Part shown: piece by piece, positions 9,001 to 15,245 of the stretch
Layout: each line of letters opens with the position of its first letter
Position numbering within the stretch: position 1 is the stretch's first letter
From: Candidatus Poseidonia sp.
GTDB lineage: Archaea > Thermoplasmatota > Poseidoniia > Poseidoniales > Poseidoniaceae
Assembly (NCBI GenBank): GCA_030827745.1
Contig: JAURDW010000008.1
Coordinates: forward strand, 1 to 44,238
Direction: 5' to 3'
Length of the DNA: 44,238 nt
Translations under genes and position numbers: made by a program
The notes under the pieces: model-generated
Told to the model about the DNA's origin: nothing
Seen by the model: the letters and a program-made list of their open reading frames with translations, nothing else
Databases searched by the model: none

Positions 9001-11138
9001 GTCAACTGGCGGTCAAAGTAGCCTTGAGGCGTGTAATAACTGCTGGCGTGGACGTCGGTGGTCAACACGGTCATCTTCTTGTGGGAAGTGGGTGCGTTGT
9101 TCGGGTCGACGATGTCGATCTGATAGGGCGTTGGTCCAGTAGTAGCGGTTTGACTGCTCGTGAGTGCTGGCGTGAAACCTTGGTTGGCGCCGTTGGAGCC
9201 TTGGTTCAAGTCTTGGTACGACCAGTAATAGCGGAGGTCGTCACCAAACGAAAGAGCCGGCGTTCGGGCCTTGAAACGGCAGTCGGACGACGTGCTGCTG
9301 CACGTGCCGATGGAGACGAGTTCTCCGCCGTCAAACTGGTTGTTGGAGCCCAGTCCGTAGGTCGTGGAGGACCAGGATGAGCCTCCGTCAAGGGAGTAGT
9401 GCAGTTTTGGAGCACCGCTCGAAGTGGTGTCAATTCCCGACATGTCGGAGAGTTTGATGAAGAACGTTCGCTCGCCTTCGATGTAGGAATCAAGGCCGGT
9501 GTAGGGGATGTAATCGGAGGTTGGGGCATCCGCATCCGTACCACCGGAGTAACTCACCAAGAAGTGGGAGTTGTAACTGCCCGCAGTATAGGCGTACGTG
9601 TAGAAGTAAGCACTGCTCATGTAGCGCTCACCGACACCGAGCGTTCCTGCACCGTTCGTTGCGGCGCTTGCAACGTGGGAGACGCCGCCAGAAGTTGCGG
9701 CGCAAGCGGTTGCGGAACTGCACAGGGTCAGCGTCTTCCAGCCGGTACCCGTACTGCCAATCGTGGCGGCAGAGGGAGAGTTGCCGGCTGAGGAAACGAC
9801 GCTGCGTGAGGCGGTACCACCGTAGTTTGAGGTGAGGTAGGAGGCGGAGATTGGGTTTCCGTTACAGGTATTCGACGTGATGCCGTAGTTGTAGCGTGCG
9901 TCAAGCCCGCAGCCCTCAAGAACGCTCATGGTCAGCGTGACGGAGTTGCCGTAGGCGTAGCTCATGTATTTCTTCCACTGGATTTGGTTGATGGTTGCAC
10001 CAGAAGGCAACTGGTTGTTGGAAGTGAAGGTGTACTTGTGCCATGGGAGGTAGTAGTAGGAGCCATAGTAACGGTAGTGGTAGCGGTAGGAACTGGAGTA
10101 ACAGTACGTGTAATAGATGTAACAGTAACCACCGGCGTTGGAGTTCACACGGATGGTTGGGTCAAGCGCGAGCGGGAACACTCGGTCTTCGCTCATCAAC
10201 CAGTCAGCGTCAACGACCGTAATCAACAGGATTTGTGGGCCGTAGACTTGGATAAAGAACGTCCCCACGTAGGGCTCTTCGACATCGGGCTCAATGATGA
10301 GGGGGGCTGGAATCTCAGCCAACAACTCACCGCTCTCGATGTGACGGATTTGGAGAGCCTCCTGGGTTGAGAAGAGTTCCTCACCCAGCATGGTCTCGCC
10401 GGAATAAAGGGCATAGCCAACGGGCATCCGAAGGCCTTCGCTGAGGCCGAACCACTTGGCGTTGTCCGGCAGCACAGGGGCCTCGCGGAGGATGAGGTTC
10501 TGCTTGACTTCGTTGACTTCAACGGAATAGTCAAGATCGTAACCTTCAGCAAGCGGGTAACGGATGACGTTACCGCCGACCTCGACGCCCTGAGAGGCGG
10601 GAGGTGCTTCAAAGGGTTGTGGGGCGGAGCCGGTCTCGTCAAGGGTGACGAGCATGGGGTTCAAACCCGAGACAATGGGGTCGACGAACTCGTTGACTTG
10701 AACGGTCATTCCGTTGGCCACTTCCGGTGCGAAGGTGGTTGCGTAGGTGTTTTTGGTCACACCCCAGCCTTCTGGGTAGGCCTGAATGTTCAGGTCAATG
10801 TCTTCCCACGTGCCATCGACGTTGTAGTGGAGCGGCTCGCCGCTCACCATCTGCGTGATGGAGCCATCCTCGTTGAGGTAGGCTTTCGTGGTTCGGTCTC
10901 GCATCCCTTGAATCTCAAGAGATGGGTCGTATTCATAGTCTGCTTCAGCGATTTTCTCGGGGAGCTGGAAATAATCCTCTGCTCCATTCGAACTTGCCTC
11001 AACAAGTTCAACGGTCGTACTGTCGTTGTTGTCAACGTAGCCGCTCATTGGCATGAGCACCATCAATGCGCACAACAACAGTGCAATCCCGATACCGCCG
11101 AAGACGGTTTTCTTCTGTTTATTCTTGTTTCCCAACAT
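1..11138 (-). CDS. Giant secreted parallel beta-helix surface protein (3' end beyond window)
   Basis: The frame is open without a stop from the ATG at 11138 to the left edge, giving at least 3712 residues; the C-terminus is missing. The N-terminus is a basic stretch plus a hydrophobic segment (about residues 10-33), a signal peptide or anchor. Residues about 70-330 resemble the N-terminal region of WapA/Rhs-type wall proteins (YLNEDGSITQMVSGEPLHY near the start, FPLALDPTI at the end). A Tyr-rich stretch follows (about 337-367), then Ig/FN3-like modules (LHYSLDGGSSW), a nidogen-like patch near 1210-1290, and long Asn/Thr/Gly-rich beta-helix blocks (about 1325-2150 and 2480-3130) split by a second Tyr-rich block (2280-2360). 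A CBM9/DOMON-like segment containing DGSDEDWNGG begins near 3500. An in-frame ATG at 11144 exists, but GGGTGA lies 6 nt before 11138. Likely a cell-surface or adhesion protein; function is inferred from architecture only. Confidence 0.85.
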   Translation of the reverse strand, partial: MLGNKNKQKKTVFGGIGIALLLCALMVLMPMSGYVDNNDSTTVELVEASSNGAEDYFQLPEKIAEADYEYDPSLEIQGMRDRTTKAYLNEDGSITQMVSGEPLHYNVDGTWEDIDLNIQAYPEGWGVTKNTYATTFAPEVANGMTVQVNEFVDPIVSGLNPMLVTLDETGSAPQPFEAPPASQGVEVGGNVIRYPLAEGYDLDYSVEVNEVKQNLILREAPVLPDNAKWFGLSEGLRMPVGYALYSGETMLGEELFSTQEALQIRHIESGELLAEIPAPLIIEPDVEEPYVGTFFIQVYGPQILLITVVDADWLMSEDRVFPLALDPTIRVNSNAGGYCYIYYTYCYSSSYRYHYRYYGSYYYLPWHKYTFTSNNQLPSGATINQIQWKKYMSYAYGNSVTLTMSVLEGCGLDARYNYGITSNTCNGNPISASYLTSNYGGTASRSVVSSAGNSPSAATIGSTGTGWKTLTLCSSATACAATSGGVSHVASAATNGAGTLGVGERYMSSAYFYTYAYTAGSYNSHFLVSYSGGTDADAPTSDYIPYTGLDSYIEGERTFFIKLSDMSGIDTTSSGAPKLHYSLDGGSSWSSTTYGLGSNNQFDGGELVSIGTCSSTSSDCRFKARTPALSFGDDLRYYWSYQDLNQGSNGANQGFTPALTSSQTATTGPTPYQIDIVDPNNAPTSHKKMTVLTTDVHASSYYTPQGYFDRQLTYYSDSDEYFFEFDTSSCGTGSQQCFYTSTSTFYGNWLARGSTNPSKGTYGVYSSSGVTNKFNQNLWTNGQGYIQVGAKDGPGMNLVFVYDSTLNKWATVGIGTETGIDTPLTGGSQATASVSYGYTQAYKFAIPGDITGDFGTFKFNSTQSSNVADRMCVTTNGWYYFYRAPSTDRCTSAYYMVYGSTSSYRWSGFALGTGYYGRQASTGDITYKVGNVAPTPDTFKPEFTHSAMQDSHSKTRVVSVTILDAGDPASGLNVSTSAGVGPTLYHRITPDGGSAGSWVSTAMSQQSDKSRSECSLSACSWSAEIEDLEVNDTVEYYFTARDTSTVTSGINVNTSSTYSFERGDPTKVFVVEWRDLSYYTYGQLCTVQALFYDVTNEIEFKYDSNCRTTYNSWSIGYMNQARNAGASIAHSSSTSFNTNPGHVPTTSNFRISTDGSSTHAWESFDKGLTEVTNAQTAMSGTSNGNPYLYYCISSYYWNSYKNYCNANVDLPADFEFEYFGTTYDGDDSNDRVQIGRGGSMYFISNGNTNVERNLWTYHQPALPYSGSSLARPGTIAPFWTGYNNYYCYVNSNQDCSVYYRVMPYEGKGTDVTADITSDPVWDLVDSPIRINPSNDYLVVSSDLTIKPGVEVLVAAGKGISFDGACTSFTALGNETANINITGLNGGEWTGIAFTDDCAASGGTDDRHQFSYVNFANTSDAVFRSGSRHDGTGPSCGSSTANCNTGNYTMSDVTFTDVGAVFTHGSGQGTVLTMSDFTIDGVDESCFNLPEDSIVTLTEGSMTDCNLDGGLTDGAVVSVLNSQGGGALTMENITVENAYQNFVRVDLEDLFMSNVSVTNTGTTGYTKHAIDHTPWRSGTQSGSTAYLYNVDVPTYGDGSFFDSMAEVKLMDVDLGDNDVTFRPGGTAQTGNGPSGNDAVIDTLVAGDIVMSRMHPGVFTDVTAGDVTITGSAIVTSMLAMDNFDIGAFSIAGCGWTMEMDAPTLESFKSSCSSASAKNTATIGDADFQHGSSSDHVIDGRNTFISLGESSITSSTAGTTTEVAKARTGTTVLLVANDLNGNDCADSTGDTGNCAYDVSSSSSNPSMIYFGGLANVSVYRNASGTKIYKADHIVTASLVDGTGTELFQIGSHVTDSNGNTDIWVIVADSDTTQYEDHIVRAFGTAGQNETYPDDFPDTTLRSDWYPSGGVTIGTHLDLELTPAPIVLNDPTIDCYKLVNDPAFTGGTTGGYDLRGNWDGSTNTFTFDDTSITVSADLMLDTCGFELQGGSLRVLSTATSTPVITLKDDGFITANDDGTSGNPAAIRAVSSTYGLHLDIQDGGVLTLDHANLRDVAWDATTKSALYIGNGATLNMMDSANIFGSTASADDMATVKINGGAADIDASSVVNTGQTGTAIWVENSGASLTNVIVRNAAVGIQSYNGAPQIDGFTSNGNTVGVDVHGGMSLPTLYRSSALSGMSAGWHTYKIDLSTFLGTGDYLQVGANSIFGGGNAHPSYNYATSKYYWVSDRMNIMMVDDQGNEWNITDSGQDGYYPYGSNDPAVVAGTHSYNGGTGGAPSWHCNYYSYNYGPNYNSWDGYYYYMYRYWLGQSVSYPDYYESPDEFGFGWENIPNVSPSGSYANYPYKYWGYYSPSFYFSGVYAPPEGSNGQPSTGPGQPGNVGNPPSYAAGGYPNNYGVCLDYAYTYYMSAGQGARLTYPVVDISNAVANGGNISKVYLWMDVIHRGNDNYQDRYDFVARAGNDPSDLGDYVRESGTPLITNGEILNADYGVQIGGAFAAGHFENIDVTNPTQAGLYIDGQTSATADTINVSGGNYGVLVDSTASGTMDLENLDLENQINAGLYYQSDLSGAVTGLVTGSSGAAFKYGTGTSTDVEFDSITISGNAIGLEAGGTGDFILTDVTLSNTKDVVISGSSVVDVIEGSLTTSTVEVTGTGVLNRMRQLDVTVQANVSGTTEDVDGTSVILKDSEGSIVGQAVSDANGVASDMTFPTEKVDSGSCASVCTLSLSGYEAVTVATIDYYWNGQSDNAADFRYGFHGLTLSDSAGNSDTMYLEDTFTARVCYPSSFYTAERQCASGLSTYNSRTYSNGLVEYSYYRSHSGSDLEGETVMMDAAFMYLDGGKHSWNGTTFINTASYDYDGATRMYPQYNGDNSLYMHDADWSSMALNDQSEPQGFTLGYRYYSLNMDIHNTTMSGVASVIGAMGYGYYSNYDLEFLSITDSTFVHYKGYSELNSGNTIYMNDMCLIMNGGDGNVVDGNTFTNCGVGAYIERSPYHYTHNANEVGVDNLTLTNNVFNDGGEIADIWYYGSNEAQGANISGNELNPSGGHAIAIYSGNTGNVLIEGNTVNGGEDPIYLNRVENFEIDNNDITGISDASSTGIYVFRGNGNITDNTLVDADGGLYIDSMEAPPSPTSSLCSIGANDYRRTDTCSWTISSGASVDVNLGTDSWGYEISLEITKPDGTKDTWNTYSFSSNTQYSPLRSYSDAGNYTLVVTDSYGDGGATITVLESSGGSGGYAGPVISGNTIGLSAGRTAPTAVGLTAEDCDSVTVQSSLNTITLDDNAIVLLDCDFSDVDSTITGGDYASTVGIVGDDTNTVLTLNGTDVSGFATGVHKENGDLTLIGGATLAGDDYGVFAQDTYVVAIDAHVDGGASGTGLHVEDSPDVWVYPMDASGLIGMYVENTPFRWDGGVSDATTALSVTDATGTIENMTWSASSVQIDAGNNAHVTSIGNTLNPSKINVASSAVIDEANLMSLEATHLGAAPGNEVALMLMSTDMERASYVSTSFQPEVMTVDGSDEDWNGGNALNPSGYAMPGKMSGDGTDDFLVTYIQGDGLYLGMTDTDLTTSDVLIYISTGSGGSDVGYNGLGGAHNLPFNANYVLWADSSSSYDLYSYGFLGWSPSSLSTANINMDASTSLLEFGVPWSRLGGMPDEIDIVAVVQAETSADIDVVHPSQTLDAGATLQNLSKYMTVELTHGDLAQGLLTDEVLVYQ

Positions 11139-11188
11139 AGTCATTCACCCTAATACGGACTGTATGCAACGCATCCCACGCTCTATGC

Positions 11189-11196
11189 TATTTATA
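11189..11196 (-). promoter_or_regulatory. Archaeal TATA box of the giant surface-protein gene
   Basis: The minus strand reads TATAAATA, the archaeal consensus. Its centre is about 54 nt upstream of the ATG at 11138, so transcription should start near 11166 and leave a leader of about 28 nt that contains the GGGTGA ribosome site. Confidence 0.7.
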
Positions 11197-11839
11197 GGAC
11201 TTCGGGTGCAATTCGTTTGAATCTCCATGGAGACGGTCACGAGATGGACCGGATTTCACGGTTGAACTGGAGGACCATGACGATGGAGATGAATGGATAT
11301 TGCTGCGAAAAGTTACACTATGGGAGCTCGCAGAAACCTCTCGAAGCATCGCCCCAAGATCGGTAAGAAGGAATCCTTCCTCTTGCCACGAAAAGGGCAA
11401 AGGCCCAACTGCACCCAATCAAGGCTCCAGGCCTGTCTTCGCGAAGAAGGATACGATGCAGTCAGCAGCATATCAGTCTGACCACCCTGTGACTCCCGTG
11501 CACCCCTTGTTTCTTGTGGGTTGCAAGAAACGTTCTCAAGACCAAACAGTGGCGTACCTCGTTCACCTTCAACGAAATTCGGGCGAGCCATCCCTTGCCC
11601 TGCAGAAAGTCGACATGGGCAGGGCAAGGCTGGGCTGGGTTGGCCAAGACGCCAACGAACAGGCCGGCACGGAACCGAAGGCTCGTCGTCTTCTCTTGGC
11701 CAAACCCAGGTCCATCATCTCCCTTTGCTGCAGAACTCATGGCTGAGCCCAACAGAGGAAAGGCGTTTGGTAACTTGCGCACTCTGGCCATCGTCCGAAG
11801 GAGCGAGGCCGGTGGCCCCGAGCGAAAGGAGAATGAGGA
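11197..11839. other. Gap of about 640 bp without a credible gene
   Basis: Between the promoter of the giant gene and the stop of the 1064-residue protein I find no convincing gene. Several frames on both strands stay open for 100-150 codons, but their translations are low-complexity, rich in Arg/Pro/Ser/Cys and match no family I know. The stretch contains a strong inverted repeat at 11593-11629. It could be a 3' untranslated region, an unrecognised RNA or gene decay. Confidence 0.5.
11593..11629. repeat. Perfect 11-bp inverted repeat (hairpin)
   Basis: CCTTGCCCTGC at 11593-11603 is exactly reverse-complemented at 11619-11629 around a 15-nt loop. It lies about 210 nt past the stop of the minus-strand 1064-residue gene. 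No T-tract follows on either strand, so a simple terminator is not obvious. Confidence 0.55.
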
Positions 11840-14800
11840 TCAGTAATCCCAATCCTTGCCTTCGCCGCCTTCGCCATCGCCTCGAGAGAGGATGAAGGCG
11901 CCGACCACAAAGGCCACGACCACGACACCGGCAATCATGCCCCAAGCGTATCCGGGGATGCCTGCGCTGGCATCGTCGGCGGTTTCGCCGATGGTCCCGT
12001 TGCCGTCGTTGTTGTTGGACGTGTCAACGGTTCGGACATCCTGAGCTTCGTTCATGTAGCCTGCGGCATCCATGTTGCCTTTGTCGTCCATGCCAACCAC
12101 GGTGAAGTAGTATGTCTTTCCATTCACCACGGCCGTTGGCATGGGGACGTTGGCTGCGGTTGCACCGGCTGCGACGGAGATGGGGCATTCGGAAGGCATG
12201 TTGGCAGCGTCGAAGTCATCGGAACTGCTGCAGATGTGCCACATGGAGACATCGGCGACATCGCCATCGATGTCCCACTTGAGGTCCCAACTTTCGCCGT
12301 CCGTTCCAACTTCGACTCGGAGGTTGCTCACGGTGTAATCGCCATCAACCTGCTTGTCGGCCACAACGGTGGCCAACCCTGGTGTTGAACAGCCCTCTTC
12401 GTTGCACACAGCCACGGCCACGTAGTAGGTCTCGCCGTGGGTCGTCTGGGTGCCGCTGTAGGTGTACGAGCGAACTTCGTCCTCTACGGTTTGCATGAAG
12501 GCATCATCGCAATCTTCCACGGCTTCGCAGATGTGGACAGTGATGCTGTCTGAGGAGAGCAGCGTACCGGTGATGTCCCAAGCAAGGGCAATGGCCCCGC
12601 TCTTTTGAGCCGTTGCGGAGAAGCCGCTCACGGAGGCATCAGGGATGCTGGCTTGGGCGAGTTCCCCGCCCATCAAAATGAGTTTGCCTGCAGGAACGAC
12701 CGGGCTGTTGGCCGGCACCGTGTAGGTGAACATTTCCGTGGTCGCATCGACTTCCTCAGCGACATCCGAGAAGAGGATCCACTTCCCCGAGCCGTCGATG
12801 TACCACAACGAGGTGGCTTCCAGCGAGGTGTCGACCATCACCGAAATGGATTGCGACAAGATGTCGTTGGCTTGGAAGGTGGTGCTTGGTGCGTAGTCAA
12901 TGGCAGCAACGGCGTCGTAAGACCCCGAGAAGCCTTCGAGTTGTTGCCCAGCGTAGGACCCAACGTCAAGGTCATCGAACGTGGCGATGGTGAAGTTGCT
13001 TAGAGCGAAGTACTGCAACGGGTATTGAATCGAGACGCCAGAAGCTGAGGTTGCCGTGGCCGTAGCGTCGTTCCAAACATCAATGGTCATCTCCTGGGAG
13101 ACTTCGTCACCGTGAGCGTCGGTCACGATGACGGTCACCACGAGGTTGCCGATGTAGCTGTTGAGGACCGGCGTGGCGCAACTCGTTCCACCTTCGGCTT
13201 GAGAACCACCGCAGCCGAGGATGGCCCCGCCTTGGTAGTTGTACGAGAAGACCAAGCCGTCACCGGACGGGTCATCAACGTCAAAGGCGCTCACGGAAAG
13301 TTGCAGCCCCTCAATTTGATTCACAACGACGTCGCCTTCGGTGACCAACTCAAATGCGGTCACGACGGGGAGGTTGTTGAGGACATCGGCCACCATGGTC
13401 ACATCGTTGTTGCTGGGTCGAGCATCGCCGTCGGCAGCAGCATCCCAGGGGATAGGTGCCGTATCGTTGCCCTTGGTGTCCATCACGAGGTTAAAATCGA
13501 AGGTGTATTCACCTGGAACGAGTTTCACGAAGGTGCAGGCCGAGCCGACCAAACCACCCATGCCGCCCAAAGGCTGGAAGGAGTAAGGCATGTCCAGACC
13601 GGAGGTGCACTCCGTGATGGTGCCTGTGAGCGTTGGGATTTCAGCATCCTCGTGAGAGATGGTGTAATTCACCCACCAGTTGTAGCCCTTCATGATGTCG
13701 CTCCCTCGATGTTCAACATCAGCGTACACAAGAGCGCATCCGACGTTGAGGTCGGCGCCCGTTCCTTCCTGAGTGAAGGTAGCGGGAAGGCCGGTGCACT
13801 CCTCGTCGTAGTTGTAGCCTTGATAGACACCCATGCGTGAAATGCGAATGTCGTCGTAGACGGATTTGCTGCCCGTGAGTTCGTCAAAGTCGGTCTTGGG
13901 GCGGTCATCGGAAGATTGGGCTACTTCACAAAAGTGGCGGAGCGTTGTGGAGTTGGTTTCGTTGCCCTCGCCGCCGTCGATGAATTCCTCGCAGTCGGTG
14001 AATTGGCCGTACATGGTGTAGCCGACGATTTCGGCCGTGATTTGGAAGCGAGCATCGCTGTTGCCGTTGGGCACGAATTCGCCGTTCATCACTTCCGTGC
14101 TCTGGTAGGTCAGCACGGAGCGTGTCTCTTCGGTGAAGTTGTCGGGGTCGTCCTGGTGCTCGAAGGTGCGCACGAGCGTGTCCGTCCCGACCGTCATGGT
14201 GGTACGGTCGGTCGGGTTGCCTTCGTCGTCAAGGAGGAGGTTCATCCCGTCGAGCGTGGCGGTGTCGTAGTCACCGGACACGATGATAAGGACCTCAACC
14301 TCACGGGGAGAGAAGGTCTCGGAGCCGTTGGCCGTCACGCTGAGTGAAAATTCACCGGACTGAAGGTTGGCCATGTTGATGGAATCTTCGTTGCCGTTGG
14401 GGTCGTTGGTCCACGAGAGGTCGACGGAGATATCGTACCAATCTTCAACAACCACGTAGACAAGTTGGTTGTTGTTTGAAACATCAGCGTCTTCTGGCCC
14501 AGAGACTTCCACCTCAACCACATAGTTCCCTTGAGTGGGTGTCCAAACGATGTCACCTGCGCCGCCTTGGAGCTGGAGTGTCAATTTGCCGCCACCGAGA
14601 ATGGCTCCTTGGGTGAGGGGGCTTACCGAGGAGTCGTAGTCACAAACGGAACCGTCATCGCACATGGCGTCGGCGTTGCTCCATGACAAATCGTTGCCGG
14701 TGTTGTCCTTGGCGACGATCCCCGGATTGCCGTTTCCGTCAGCGAGGTACACCGTCACGGTGTAGGACAGTTCGGTGATGTCGGCGTCACCGGAGTTTTT

Positions 14801-15034
14801 GATGAAGGCGGAGAAGGTGGTCGCTTCGCCCACCTGAATGGTGTTGCGGCAACCGTTCACATCGTCGCAGGAAGTTTCCTTTGGCGAGGTGATGGCAAGC
14901 ACGGACGGGTCGGCGCCAGCACGTGCTCCGGTTTCTTCGATCGTTGTCTGGCTTTCAAGTTCGGTAAAGTTCATGCCAGCAAAGAAACTTGTTAGCATCA
15001 ACATCCCGAGAAGTACAGGTGTCATTTTCTTCAT
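11840..15034 (-). CDS. Secreted, C-terminally anchored surface protein with Ig/CARDB and FN3-like modules
   Basis: 1064 residues. The N-terminus is a signal peptide (MKKMTPVLLGMLMLTSFFAG). A CARDB-like beta domain follows (about 45-200, with text such as VGEATTFSAFIKNSGDADI), then several beta-rich modules. Two FN3-like modules lie at about 790-1000, each with cysteines (VHICEAVEDCDD; HICSSSDDF) and the GETYYVAVAV/GKTYYFTVVG strand. A single membrane segment (about 1030-1052) and a short acidic tail ending KDWDY follow. The start has GGGGGT 6 nt upstream. The protein would be held in the membrane with its body outside the cell. It shares promoter elements with the giant gene downstream and sits next to an ABC exporter. 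I do not recognise a named family; adhesion, S-layer association or substrate binding are all possible. Confidence 0.85.
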   Translation of the reverse strand: MKKMTPVLLGMLMLTSFFAGMNFTELESQTTIEETGARAGADPSVLAITSPKETSCDDVNGCRNTIQVGEATTFSAFIKNSGDADITELSYTVTVYLADGNGNPGIVAKDNTGNDLSWSNADAMCDDGSVCDYDSSVSPLTQGAILGGGKLTLQLQGGAGDIVWTPTQGNYVVEVEVSGPEDADVSNNNQLVYVVVEDWYDISVDLSWTNDPNGNEDSINMANLQSGEFSLSVTANGSETFSPREVEVLIIVSGDYDTATLDGMNLLLDDEGNPTDRTTMTVGTDTLVRTFEHQDDPDNFTEETRSVLTYQSTEVMNGEFVPNGNSDARFQITAEIVGYTMYGQFTDCEEFIDGGEGNETNSTTLRHFCEVAQSSDDRPKTDFDELTGSKSVYDDIRISRMGVYQGYNYDEECTGLPATFTQEGTGADLNVGCALVYADVEHRGSDIMKGYNWWVNYTISHEDAEIPTLTGTITECTSGLDMPYSFQPLGGMGGLVGSACTFVKLVPGEYTFDFNLVMDTKGNDTAPIPWDAAADGDARPSNNDVTMVADVLNNLPVVTAFELVTEGDVVVNQIEGLQLSVSAFDVDDPSGDGLVFSYNYQGGAILGCGGSQAEGGTSCATPVLNSYIGNLVVTVIVTDAHGDEVSQEMTIDVWNDATATATSASGVSIQYPLQYFALSNFTIATFDDLDVGSYAGQQLEGFSGSYDAVAAIDYAPSTTFQANDILSQSISVMVDTSLEATSLWYIDGSGKWILFSDVAEEVDATTEMFTYTVPANSPVVPAGKLILMGGELAQASIPDASVSGFSATAQKSGAIALAWDITGTLLSSDSITVHICEAVEDCDDAFMQTVEDEVRSYTYSGTQTTHGETYYVAVAVCNEEGCSTPGLATVVADKQVDGDYTVSNLRVEVGTDGESWDLKWDIDGDVADVSMWHICSSSDDFDAANMPSECPISVAAGATAANVPMPTAVVNGKTYYFTVVGMDDKGNMDAAGYMNEAQDVRTVDTSNNNDGNGTIGETADDASAGIPGYAWGMIAGVVVVAFVVGAFILSRGDGEGGEGKDWDY

Positions 15035-15080
15035 GTGTCTACCCCCGATGGTTCGGTATACCTTTCCACGGCATGCGTTG

Positions 15081-15088
15081 TATTTATA
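15081..15088 (-). promoter_or_regulatory. TATA box of the 1064-residue surface-protein gene
   Basis: The minus strand reads TATAAATA, identical to the box of the giant gene. It lies about 50 nt before the ATG at 15034, predicting a start near 15058 and a leader of about 24 nt carrying GGGGGT. Confidence 0.7.
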
Positions 15089-15112
15089 CTATAGGAAGGT
15101 TGAATCATCGGC

Positions 15113-15138
15113 AAAAACCCCCTGAAAACAACGAAAAA
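15113..15138 (-). terminator. Probable T-rich archaeal terminator after the FtsX permease gene
   Basis: On the minus strand, about 110-130 nt past the permease stop, there are two T5 runs and a T4 run separated by short GC-rich pieces. Oligo-T runs without a hairpin are typical archaeal terminators. They lie just before the TATA box of the next gene. Confidence 0.45.
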
Positions 15139-15245
15139 GGCGCATTTAGGCCAAGAAACCAAAATCATCCCCCAAGCGCCTTCGCTCCACAGCCAAGGAA
15201 GGCGATTGGCTTGACCGCATGGAGGTAGGCGATGCTGGTTCGGGC

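Noticed and set aside
7365-9380. Two further long plus-strand frames (288 and 365 codons)
   Set aside because: Same antisense effect; they contain no recognisable domain and the minus frame is continuous.
11300-11846. Overlapping frames of 100-150 codons on both strands in the gap
   Set aside because: Amino-acid composition is unlike the neighbouring proteins, several frames are open at once, and no ribosome site or TATA fits them.
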